From: CAZUTO01 sp964623085
GTDB taxonomy: Bacteria > Pseudomonadota > Gammaproteobacteria > Pseudomonadales > GM7GCV1
Reading direction: 5' to 3'
DNA: 29,623 nt
Assembly (NCBI GenBank): GCA_964623085.1
Contig: CAZUTO010000022.1
Coordinates: forward strand, 1-29,623
Part shown: one piece after another, positions 8,910 to 16,094 of the stretch
How positions within the stretch are numbered: the stretch's first letter is position 1
Layout of the letters: the number at the start of each line of letters is the position of its first letter
Position numbers and translations under genes: made by a program
The notes under the pieces: model-generated
The model's input: only the letters and a program-made list of their open reading frames with translations
The model's database searches: none
Told to the model about the DNA's origin: nothing

Positions 8910-9923
8910 ATGAATAGATATTTGTCCAAATACCTTGTACATTTGGCAAGCTATCAATCTCTATCAGACGGACCTTCAACCATGGGAAAGGAGTCTAGTA
9001 TACCCACATTTAAGCTTTTCCCTAGACTCGCTGAATGGCCTTCTACCGAAATCCTACACCATAAATACATCCAACATCCAAATGATGATCGTCTAGATAA
9101 AATTCAGACACATCGACACTTGGATTTGTTCCATCTACTCTACATTTCTCGCGGTGCCGCGCGTGTTGTTGTGGATAGCGATCAGCAAATCGTGCACGCT
9201 CCGCTGATCGCGACAGTGCCGCCTTTGTGTGTTCACGGATTTGAATCCATTGATAAAAGCACTCAAGGGCATCTTCTTACCCTCCCTGGTTCCTCTATGC
9301 AGCACATTCTCAGCCATGCAGACAATGATGCGGGAATTATTGAGAGTCCACTTATACTTAAAGGAAAACCGTCGGAAAAATTTACTGGAGCGGATCAACT
9401 CCTTCAACAAATCGCGATTGAGTTTCGACAAGAGAGCAATTCTCGATTTATGGCCATTCAATCCCTCGCTAGGCTACTTTTTGTATGGACGATCCGACGG
9501 CAATTAGCAGATAGCACAAACCAGACATCAACGCTTGATCGTGATGCGCAAAGAATCAGAGAGTTTAAAGGTCTGATCGAGAAAAGTTTTACTATTGGCA
9601 AGAACATTAGCGAATACGCTCAGCACTTAGGCATTAGTTCCACACAGCTCAATAATATATGTCGAAAAAAAGTAGGTAAAAGCGCGCTACAAATTGTCCA
9701 TGAACGAACCACTCTTGAGGCCAAGAGGCAACTCATATACACCACTTTGAACGTGAGCCAGATCGCCTACAATCTTGGTTTTAATGACCCCGCTTATTTC
9801 ACTCGTTTTTTTAACAAAAATGTTGGTCAATCACCGAAACAATTCCGTCAAAGTCAGCCATCAAATGGTCAACTGGGCGGCATAGAGACGCCTACAAAAA
9901 GTAATTCAGGGTTCGAATACTGA
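8910..9923 (+). CDS. AraC-family transcriptional regulator divergent from the fad operon
   Basis: AraC/XylS-type regulator of about 337 aa. The N-terminal half (from about residue 40) looks like a cupin-type AraC ligand-binding domain of the HpaA/PobR kind, with HRHLDLFHLLYI and a long beta-rich stretch. The C-terminal ~100 residues carry two helix-turn-helix units; the second is clear in NVSQIAYNLGFNDPAYFTRFF followed by GQSPKQFR. The start is uncertain: ATG 8910 (337 aa) or ATG 8982 (313 aa) both fit, and the conserved sequence begins after the second. The frame is open further upstream but would overlap fadE. Control of the fad operon by an acyl-CoA or fatty acid signal is inferred from position only. 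Confidence 0.88.
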   Translation: MNRYLSKYLVHLASYQSLSDGPSTMGKESSIPTFKLFPRLAEWPSTEILHHKYIQHPNDDRLDKIQTHRHLDLFHLLYISRGAARVVVDSDQQIVHAPLIATVPPLCVHGFESIDKSTQGHLLTLPGSSMQHILSHADNDAGIIESPLILKGKPSEKFTGADQLLQQIAIEFRQESNSRFMAIQSLARLLFVWTIRRQLADSTNQTSTLDRDAQRIREFKGLIEKSFTIGKNISEYAQHLGISSTQLNNICRKKVGKSALQIVHERTTLEAKRQLIYTTLNVSQIAYNLGFNDPAYFTRFFNKNVGQSPKQFRQSQPSNGQLGGIETPTKSNSGFEY

Positions 9924-9941
9924 CGAGTATTAGCAACAGCC

Positions 9942-10868
9942 TTATGTCACTTTCTTCTTGTCGATTTTTATCGTTACATCCCTATCATCCATGCATACTT
10001 GGGAAGGGTCCTCTTCTTCTAGCGAGGAGACGAATACGATGTCTTCAGCGTTCATATAGTTCACTCGCTGATTATCTTTATCGTCAGCTTGCTCCCAGTG
10101 CAAAATACGGTAATAACCCTCAGGGGTTTCCTTTAATAAGGGATATTTAAGGATCTTAAAGAAAGGCGAATAATCAAAGTCTCGTGGCGTAAATAACTTT
10201 GGATTGCGTCGATAAAAACGCAGACGTCCCTCCGCCGATTTTTCCACCAGCGGTAAAACAGGAAATCCTACTCGACTGAATGCTTCCGCAATAAGAGATG
10301 AACAAACGTTTTTTGTTGCTTGACCAGCATTGTGTTCGAACAAACTAGATTGCCACTTTCGCGGCACGAACGTCCACCAAGGTACCAGAAATCTAGCCAA
10401 ATCTAGGAGCTGTTTCACATCGTAACTATCACCAAGATGAGACGCCATAAACCCTGCGATTTTGCGTGCATCCATTTCCGATAAACCAATGGGACGCGCT
10501 ATACGAACGTGAAAACTACGATAAAAACTAAGCGGTGTTACTACTGTTCCACGGTCAATCTCCGCCTCAATAAGAAGAGGCTCATCAACGGGGCCATCGT
10601 AGAATTTATGCACTATCTCCCGAACTGCCAGATCCTCAATTTCATCGAGGCGTCCGATACATATAGCCGAATGGCTCCAGGGTGAACGCGTAATGGTTTT
10701 GATCATCCCTCCCACGCGCGTGCGACCTTCTACCAACAAGATATCACCGGTTTGAATTTTATTGGAAATGACGTCGAAATCATTGGGCGATAAAAGATGG
10801 TCATTAGGTTGGGCCGTAAGCAAGCTCACTAAATATGACCAAACTCGCTCTTTAGTACGTCCAATCAT
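9942..10868 (-). CDS. YiiX/YebB-like permuted papain-fold protein (C92-type cysteine peptidase/amidase)
   Basis: A 308-aa protein with the features of the permuted NlpC/P60 (YiiX) group: TGDILLVEG (40-48), His66 in SPWSHSAICIG, an acidic LIEAEID segment (99-105), and Cys189 in NVCSSLIAEAF. In this circularly permuted fold the His precedes the Cys, as here. Such enzymes act on amide or thioester bonds of lipids or peptides, but the substrate here is unknown. There is no clear signal peptide; one hydrophobic stretch (LARFLVPWWTFVP) could touch the membrane. A TAGGG ribosome site precedes ATG 10868. It begins 24 bp after pssA, so the pair is probably an operon, and a link with phospholipid metabolism is possible. 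Confidence 0.75.
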   Translation of the reverse strand: MIGRTKERVWSYLVSLLTAQPNDHLLSPNDFDVISNKIQTGDILLVEGRTRVGGMIKTITRSPWSHSAICIGRLDEIEDLAVREIVHKFYDGPVDEPLLIEAEIDRGTVVTPLSFYRSFHVRIARPIGLSEMDARKIAGFMASHLGDSYDVKQLLDLARFLVPWWTFVPRKWQSSLFEHNAGQATKNVCSSLIAEAFSRVGFPVLPLVEKSAEGRLRFYRRNPKLFTPRDFDYSPFFKILKYPLLKETPEGYYRILHWEQADDKDNQRVNYMNAEDIVFVSSLEEEDPSQVCMDDRDVTIKIDKKKVT

Positions 10869-10892
10869 AAAGCTACCCTAATTTATCATTTA

Positions 10893-11783
10893 TCAACGAT
10901 GTGATTTGATTTTTTGGACAAGATTGCTAATCGAAAGTTTTCTTGCGCCTCTGAAGAGCGTAAGTAGCGGCGCATAAAACGCATAAAAAACCGCCAAGAA
11001 CAGGAGGACACGCGGCGGATCTACCATAATCACAGCAATGACTAGACAGAGCCCCAATACCACTGCAAAAGGTACCTTATGCGCAAAACTGATATCCTTA
11101 AAGCTCAAATACTTGATATTGGAAACCATCAACAAGCCGGCCGCACTCGTCAAAACGGCCACAATCAATGCGCTGAACCAACTCACGTCCAGCGCAGCGC
11201 CACACCAAATCATACTCGCCACTAATGCAGCAGCAGCTGGACTCGCCAAACCAGAAAAATAACGTTTATCCTGATTTGCGGTGCGGACATTAAATCGCGC
11301 CAATCTGAGCGCTGCGCAAGAGACGTATATGAAGGAAATGGACCAGCCCAAGGTTCCTAATGACTCTAAGACCCATGTATAAACAAGTACTGCAGGCGCA
11401 ACACCAAAAGCTACCATGTCGGAGAGGCTGTCGTACTCAACACCAAATTCGCTTTGTGTGTTTGTCAAACGAGCGACACGCCCATCCAAACCATCAAAAA
11501 ACATTGCTGCAAAGATAGCGACTGCAGCCACTTCATATTGCCCAGCAAGACCCGAAAGGATGGCGTAGAAGCCGCCGAATAGTGTTCCTGTCGTCAGTAA
11601 ATTTGGCAGCAGATAAATACCGCGCTTACCCGAATGAGACTGATCTTCTTCGTCTTCTGAGGCAGCGATAGTTTCAGCGATAGTTTCATTCAACTGTTCT
11701 GGATCTTTATCGTGTAAATCAGAGCTCTGCTTGCTATTAGCCTGTTCTCTGATTCGCGCATCTAACTGCTTTATATTCGACAT
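10893..11783 (-). CDS. pssA: CDP-diacylglycerol--serine O-phosphatidyltransferase
   Basis: Membrane enzyme of 296 aa making phosphatidylserine, the precursor of phosphatidylethanolamine, from CDP-diacylglycerol and serine. The CDP-alcohol phosphotransferase signature is perfect: D100-G-x2-A-R-x8-G-x3-D-x3-D122. About seven further hydrophobic helices follow. The N-terminal ~50 residues are acidic and polar, probably a cytosolic tail. I chose ATG 11783 because it gives the expected length; the frame stays open to an ATG at 11810 and a TTG at 11921, but neither has a ribosome site. A strong -10/-35 pair lies directly upstream of ATG 11783. It is the first gene before the YiiX-like gene and divergent from aroQ. 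Confidence 0.92.
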   Translation of the reverse strand: MSNIKQLDARIREQANSKQSSDLHDKDPEQLNETIAETIAASEDEEDQSHSGKRGIYLLPNLLTTGTLFGGFYAILSGLAGQYEVAAVAIFAAMFFDGLDGRVARLTNTQSEFGVEYDSLSDMVAFGVAPAVLVYTWVLESLGTLGWSISFIYVSCAALRLARFNVRTANQDKRYFSGLASPAAAALVASMIWCGAALDVSWFSALIVAVLTSAAGLLMVSNIKYLSFKDISFAHKVPFAVVLGLCLVIAVIMVDPPRVLLFLAVFYAFYAPLLTLFRGARKLSISNLVQKIKSHR

Positions 11784-11789
11784 CTGGTG

Positions 11790-11817
11790 ATTATAACCAT
11801 ACGAAGGCATAGGACAA
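11790..11817 (-). promoter_or_regulatory. Putative pssA promoter, possibly giving a leaderless mRNA
   Basis: On the minus strand, TTGTCC (11817-11812), a 16-bp spacer and a perfect TATAAT (11795-11790) are followed by only six bases before ATG 11783. Normal spacing places the transcription start at or within one or two bases of the A of the start codon. This is a motif call by eye; no expression data exist here. Confidence 0.5.
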
Positions 11818-11914
11818 TTGATATGAATTTTGCCAATTGGCGAGGACGGGTGAATCGACTTCCTCTTATAGGTATCATACTCAACCACATGATAACGCGA
11901 GGCACTGCCGTAAG

Positions 11915-12358
11915 ATGGCAACTATATTGGTGATTCAGGGCCCCAATCTGAATCTGCTTGGAACCCGAGAGCCTGAAACCTACGGCTCAGTCACACTCTC
12001 CGACATCAGTGCAAACTTGGTTTTTCTCGCTAGTGAGAGCGGCCATTCGTTAGAGAATTTTCAAAGCAACGCAGAGCACGAAATTATCGAGCGCGTTCAT
12101 AGTGCGCGCGAAAAAACGGATTTCATTATTATTAATCCTGGCGCGTTCACGCACACGAGCGTTGCCATTCGCGATGCCATCGCGGCGTCAGATATTCCGT
12201 TTATCGAAGTGCACATGTCCAATGTGTATGCAAGAGAACCATTTCGACATAAGAGCTATTTCTCAGATATCGCCGAAGCAGTGATATGCGGCTGTGGTGC
12301 ACAAGGTTACGACTTTGCGTTGAAGCAAGCGCTCAGTATCTTGGATAACGGAAACTGA
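11915..12358 (+). CDS. aroQ: 3-dehydroquinate dehydratase, type II
   Basis: Type II (dodecameric) dehydroquinase of 147 aa, third enzyme of the shikimate pathway. The entry motif QGPNLNLLGTREPETYG carries catalytic Tyr23; NPGAFTHTSVAIRDA holds His80, and EVHMSNVYARE holds His100 and Arg107. Length is standard for the family. The start at ATG 11915 fits the conserved N-terminus MATILVIQGPN; the frame extends upstream without homology. It is divergent from pssA (131 bp between the starts). The stop is only four bases before the prmA start, so aroQ-prmA are likely co-transcribed. Confidence 0.95.
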   Translation: MATILVIQGPNLNLLGTREPETYGSVTLSDISANLVFLASESGHSLENFQSNAEHEIIERVHSAREKTDFIIINPGAFTHTSVAIRDAIAASDIPFIEVHMSNVYAREPFRHKSYFSDIAEAVICGCGAQGYDFALKQALSILDNGN

Positions 12359-12362
12359 AAAA

Positions 12363-13271
12363 GTGCCTTGGCTAGAACTGCGAATCGATGCAACGGAAAA
12401 ACAGGTTACCCAATATGAGGAATTGTTAGAAAAGGCTGGTGCGCTCGCTGTCACTTATGCGGACGCTGGTGACCAGCCCATTCTTGAACCAGAAGCCGGC
12501 ACGATGCCCTTGTGGAGTGAAGTCGTCGTTGTGGGCCTTTTCGATACCTCTGCAAATACAGCCACAATAGAGGCTTGCGTTCGCGATCTGAACACCAACG
12601 CTAACCTCCTGTGGAACATTTTGGAGGATAGAGTGTGGGAAAGAGAATGGCTACAGCACCATCAACCACAGAAGTTCGGTAACGCTTTTTGGGTATACAG
12701 CGAACGCGTCAACGACAATCTTCCAACGCTTTTACTCGACCCTGGTTTAGCATTTGGCACAGGCACACATCCAACAACCGCACTTTGCCTAGAGTGGATT
12801 GCACAACAATCTCTGCAGGATAAAGTCATTGTCGACTTCGGCTGCGGTTCGGGTATTCTCGCCCTCGCCGCCCTCTTGCAAGGTGCCCAGTCTGCCATTT
12901 GTCTAGATATTGACGCCCAAGCACTTCAAGCCACCCGCAACAATGCTCAAAGAAACCATATTGACGATAGAAAGCTTGGCGTTTATTTTCCAGATAGTGA
13001 GCCCAAGGATAAATCTGACGTATTATTTGCAAATATTCTTGCTGGGCCTATTAAGCAATTAGCTGATTGTTTCGCTTCGAAGATTTTGACCGATGGGAAA
13101 ATATGTCTTTCAGGTATATTGCAGGAGCAGGAGAAAGAGATTGTCGAACAGTACTATCCATGGTTCGATAACATCCAAACTGAGTGTAAAGATGACTGGA
13201 TCCGAATCACCGGTATCAGAAACCAACTTCCGGTTGTAGAAGAATCCGTTATAGAGAAACAAGCAAGCTAA
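12363..13271 (+). CDS. prmA: Ribosomal protein L11 methyltransferase
   Basis: SAM-dependent enzyme of 302 aa that trimethylates ribosomal protein L11. The N-terminal substrate-recognition domain (WLELRIDATEKQVTQYEELL) is followed by FGTGTHPTT (131-139), the SAM-binding DFGCGSGIL (158-166) and the PrmA signature NILAGPI (224-230). It starts with GTG at 12363, four bases after aroQ, and ends in a TAATG overlap with the next gene, so translation is probably coupled on both sides. Length matches the family (about 293 aa in E. coli). Confidence 0.95.
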   Translation: MPWLELRIDATEKQVTQYEELLEKAGALAVTYADAGDQPILEPEAGTMPLWSEVVVVGLFDTSANTATIEACVRDLNTNANLLWNILEDRVWEREWLQHHQPQKFGNAFWVYSERVNDNLPTLLLDPGLAFGTGTHPTTALCLEWIAQQSLQDKVIVDFGCGSGILALAALLQGAQSAICLDIDAQALQATRNNAQRNHIDDRKLGVYFPDSEPKDKSDVLFANILAGPIKQLADCFASKILTDGKICLSGILQEQEKEIVEQYYPWFDNIQTECKDDWIRITGIRNQLPVVEESVIEKQAS

Positions 13272-14575
13272 TGTCTGAATCCGAATCCGAACCCGAATCC
13301 GAGTCCAACTCCGTCACTCGCTGTCCAAAATGCAAAACCGCATTCCATATCGGTGCTATACAGCTGGATGCCGCTGGCGGTATCGTTCGCTGTGGCAGTT
13401 GCCTTGATGTATTCGATGCAAGAGATCACTTTATTGTTGACGGAGACATCCCTCCCACTGAATCAAATTTCGAGGAAGTCGACCAAGAATCTGAGGATAC
13501 TGGTCCCATCATACTTGGCGACTATGACCCAGATTCTGCACCGAGTATTTCACGAGAGATAGTGCAACAGTTCGTCGAAGATGCAACTAAAGACAGCATT
13601 CCACAGCTGGACAAAGATAGTTCAGGCGGAGAAGAACATACGGACACATCGCTTCAAGACGCACTAGATAAAGTCAACGATTCTGAAAAACTTAATCCTT
13701 TTGGAAGGAGTTCATCGCAAGGCGTCGTAGATTCTTTATTTGAGAGCATAACCAATAAAGTAAGTAATGATCCTTTCGTCTCTGTTTTCGCAAAGGCAGA
13801 GACACCTAAAGATGAAGATGCGCTCACGCCAAGTGTTTCGGATAAAGAGCAGATACCCGAACCAAATCAAGAATCAGAGATAGATACAGCCACTGGCACA
13901 ACAGATAATGAATCACCATTATTCTCGTCGGAACGGGATATCGATTCAGAACGAACTGATAACGAAACTCAATTCGCAGAACCAGAAGAACCAACATTCC
14001 AAAATATTGGCAGCACTGAAAATGCTAGCGAAGATGAAATCGAAGAGGAGACAAGTTCTTCAGACTATTTTATCCGCCCAGATACTTCGGATTATCATGT
14101 AGATCGGACGACTCAAAAAAAATGGAAAATGGCGGCTGGATGGCTGCTCGCATTCTTATGTGTCGAACTCTTATTTTGGCAGCCAGAAACGCTTCGCAAG
14201 CATGGCTGGTTTAGAGCCGCATCACACACACTATGTAGTGTCTTACCCTGCGAATCCAAACCCTATTTGAACATTAACGAAATGGATGTTGTTGGGTATA
14301 TTGAACCCAACCCTGAGCTAGACAATATTCTTGTCGCTAACATAGAGCTTCGCAACCTTTCAAATCAAGAACAGGGATTGCCAAACATTGAACTGCGATT
14401 TGTTGATATACGAGGAAGAACGACAGCGTCGCGTATCTTCAAACCAAGTGAATATCTGCAAGGCGAAGCGCGTTCACTCACGCAGACACCAGTGGCCAGA
14501 CCCATTCAAATTGCCATTAATTTTGTTGATCCTGGCGAACAATCGCGCAGTTATGAGATAGGCCTAATCCCCTAA
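13271..14575 (+). CDS. Zinc-ribbon and DUF3426 domain membrane protein
   Basis: A 434-aa protein with three parts. The N-terminal zinc ribbon has Cys18/Cys21 (CPKC) and Cys41/Cys44 (CGSC), as in the MJ0042/DUF3426 family. A long, acidic, low-complexity linker rich in Glu, Asp and Ser spans about 55-280. One transmembrane helix at about 286-304 (GWLLAFLCVELLFW) precedes a C-terminal domain of about 120 residues resembling DUF3426. The zinc ribbon should be cytosolic and the C-terminal domain periplasmic. Its function is not established; the gene family usually sits between prmA and dusB, as here. The start overlaps the prmA stop. The first 14 residues are a Ser-Glu repeat. Confidence 0.85.
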   Translation: MSESESEPESESNSVTRCPKCKTAFHIGAIQLDAAGGIVRCGSCLDVFDARDHFIVDGDIPPTESNFEEVDQESEDTGPIILGDYDPDSAPSISREIVQQFVEDATKDSIPQLDKDSSGGEEHTDTSLQDALDKVNDSEKLNPFGRSSSQGVVDSLFESITNKVSNDPFVSVFAKAETPKDEDALTPSVSDKEQIPEPNQESEIDTATGTTDNESPLFSSERDIDSERTDNETQFAEPEEPTFQNIGSTENASEDEIEEETSSSDYFIRPDTSDYHVDRTTQKKWKMAAGWLLAFLCVELLFWQPETLRKHGWFRAASHTLCSVLPCESKPYLNINEMDVVGYIEPNPELDNILVANIELRNLSNQEQGLPNIELRFVDIRGRTTASRIFKPSEYLQGEARSLTQTPVARPIQIAINFVDPGEQSRSYEIGLIP

Positions 14576-14604
14576 GCTAAACTGATCAAATTTTAATCAA
14601 TTAA

Positions 14605-14622
14605 CCTTTCATCGGCGAAAGG
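14605..14622 (+). terminator. Weak hairpin between the zinc-ribbon gene and dusB
   Basis: CCTTTC (14605-14610) pairs perfectly with GAAAGG (14617-14622) across a six-base loop. No T-tract follows, so this may be an RNA processing or partial termination signal rather than a true rho-independent terminator. Confidence 0.3.
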
Positions 14623-14674
14623 CTACCGTTATCATACGCGTCCTTTTTCTGTCTAAGATCGATACGAAGTACCT

Positions 14675-15727
14675 ATGGCATTGACTGATCTGCCTGCCAA
14701 TTCCAACAGCCTCGGCGAAGCCAATATTGCTTTGCTCGGGCCTATTCGGATCGGACCCATTGAGATACGGAACCCATTACTTCTCGGCCCCATGGCCGGC
14801 GTATCCGATTTTCCTTTCAGAGAAATTGCGCGCCGCCAGGGTGCGGGGCTGTGCGTGTCAGAAATGGTGACATCGAAAACCGAACTTTGGCATACACGAA
14901 AATCATCTTCCAGATTACCTTCAGACAAAGATCCTGCGCCCCGACCAGTGCAGATTGCTGGCGCCGAACCGAAAGCGATGGCTGAGGCGGCAAAAAAGCT
15001 TGTCGATCTCGGTGCAGGCATCATCGATATCAACATGGGCTGCCCTGCTAAAAAAGTATGCGCGAAAGCTGCGGGATCTGCATTGCTCGCGGACGAAAAA
15101 CTGGTCGCACAAATTTTAGAGGCAGTAGTGCAAAGTGTTGACGTGCCGGTGACACTAAAAACCAGGACAGGGATAGACCCTAATAATAAAAATGCAGTTC
15201 GAATTGCGCGCCTAGCTGAATCAATTGGTATCCAAGCTCTCACCCTGCATGGTCGAACCCGCGCCTGTCGATTTCGCGGCAAAGCGGAGTACGAAACGAT
15301 TGCTAAAGTTGTGCAGGCAGTGAGTATCCCCGTTATCGCAAATGGCGACATCGATAGCCCACACAAAGCTCAGGAAGTGCTCATCGAAACAGGCGCAGCT
15401 GGCCTAATGATTGGCCGCGGAGCATGGGGGCGGCCTTGGCTATTTAGACAAATCCGTGAACACCTCAATGGACAGCCTATTAAACAGCCTTCTTTGAACG
15501 AGATTCGGGATGTTATTTCTGCACACATCCAACTCATCCATGAAACCTTTGAAGACAATTCCGGTATCGGATTTGTCAGAAAACATGTGGATAAATATTT
15601 AAACCCGTTTGATCCAGACAAATCATTTCGCAGAATGTTTAACCAGCTTGATTCAGGACAATCTCAATTAGATTCATTGAATACTTTTTTCACGCAACAG
15701 CAACACTCTATTTTCAGAGCAGCTTGA
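14675..15727 (+). CDS. dusB: tRNA-dihydrouridine synthase B
   Basis: FMN-dependent enzyme of 350 aa reducing uridine to dihydrouridine in tRNA. The TIM barrel opens with LLGPMAGVSDFPFREI, the catalytic acid is Cys123 in NMGCPAKKVC, and RTGID, LHGRTR and ANGDI (FMN/phosphate loop) follow in order. It is about 30 residues longer than E. coli DusB, nearly all of it an N-terminal extension before the barrel; no better start is apparent than ATG 14675. The stop overlaps the fis start in TGATG, the classic conserved dusB-fis pair. Confidence 0.93.
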   Translation: MALTDLPANSNSLGEANIALLGPIRIGPIEIRNPLLLGPMAGVSDFPFREIARRQGAGLCVSEMVTSKTELWHTRKSSSRLPSDKDPAPRPVQIAGAEPKAMAEAAKKLVDLGAGIIDINMGCPAKKVCAKAAGSALLADEKLVAQILEAVVQSVDVPVTLKTRTGIDPNNKNAVRIARLAESIGIQALTLHGRTRACRFRGKAEYETIAKVVQAVSIPVIANGDIDSPHKAQEVLIETGAAGLMIGRGAWGRPWLFRQIREHLNGQPIKQPSLNEIRDVISAHIQLIHETFEDNSGIGFVRKHVDKYLNPFDPDKSFRRMFNQLDSGQSQLDSLNTFFTQQQHSIFRAA

Positions 15728-16014
15728 TGACAAAAAAAACAAAAACAACCACCAAAAAGAAAACGCACGCAAAAGATAAGAAAAAGCATGAATGTCTTTC
15801 AGAATGTGTCACAAAGGCAGTAGATGACTATTTCACCCATCTCGACGAGGCGGAAACACGAAATTTTTATGAACTTGTTATGCAACAAGTCGAAGTCCCA
15901 ATGCTCACTATCGTGATGCGCGAGGCTAATCAAAATCAGTCTGTCGCGTCACAAATGCTTGGTTTAAATCGTGGAACGCTGCGTAAAAAGCTAAAAGCAT
16001 ACGACTTGATCTAG
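15727..16014 (+). CDS. fis: DNA-binding protein Fis with a basic N-terminal tail
   Basis: Nucleoid-associated regulator of 95 aa. The C-terminal helix-turn-helix (QSVASQMLGLNRGTLRKKLK) is a near match to classical Fis, and the central helices (VTKAVDDYFTHL, NFYELVMQQVEVPML) also align. The first ~22 residues are replaced by a Lys/Thr-rich tail (MTKKTKTTTKKKTHAKDKKK) unlike the neutral or acidic N-terminus of E. coli or Pseudomonas Fis. Start ATG 15727 shares bases with the dusB stop (TGATG). It should bend DNA and regulate rRNA and other promoters in fast growth. Confidence 0.93.
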   Translation: MTKKTKTTTKKKTHAKDKKKHECLSECVTKAVDDYFTHLDEAETRNFYELVMQQVEVPMLTIVMREANQNQSVASQMLGLNRGTLRKKLKAYDLI

Positions 16015-16029
16015 GTTAAGCGTTCCCAT

Positions 16030-16055
16030 CTAGGTGGTGCTTGAACATTACCTAG
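16030..16055 (+). other. Inverted repeat in the fis-purH leader
   Basis: CTAGGT (16030-16035) and ACCTAG (16050-16055) are perfect inverted repeats separated by 14 bases, about 40 bp before the purH start. There is no T-tract. It could be a hairpin in the purH leader or an operator. No known motif is assigned. Confidence 0.35.
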
Positions 16056-16094
16056 CTCATTACTCACTTATATCCACCTTAAAGACAGAACTGA

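Noticed and set aside
11832..11841. GCCAATTGGC palindrome between pssA and aroQ as an operator
   Set aside because: A perfect 10-bp palindrome, but not placed relative to any promoter that I can support and matching no known site.
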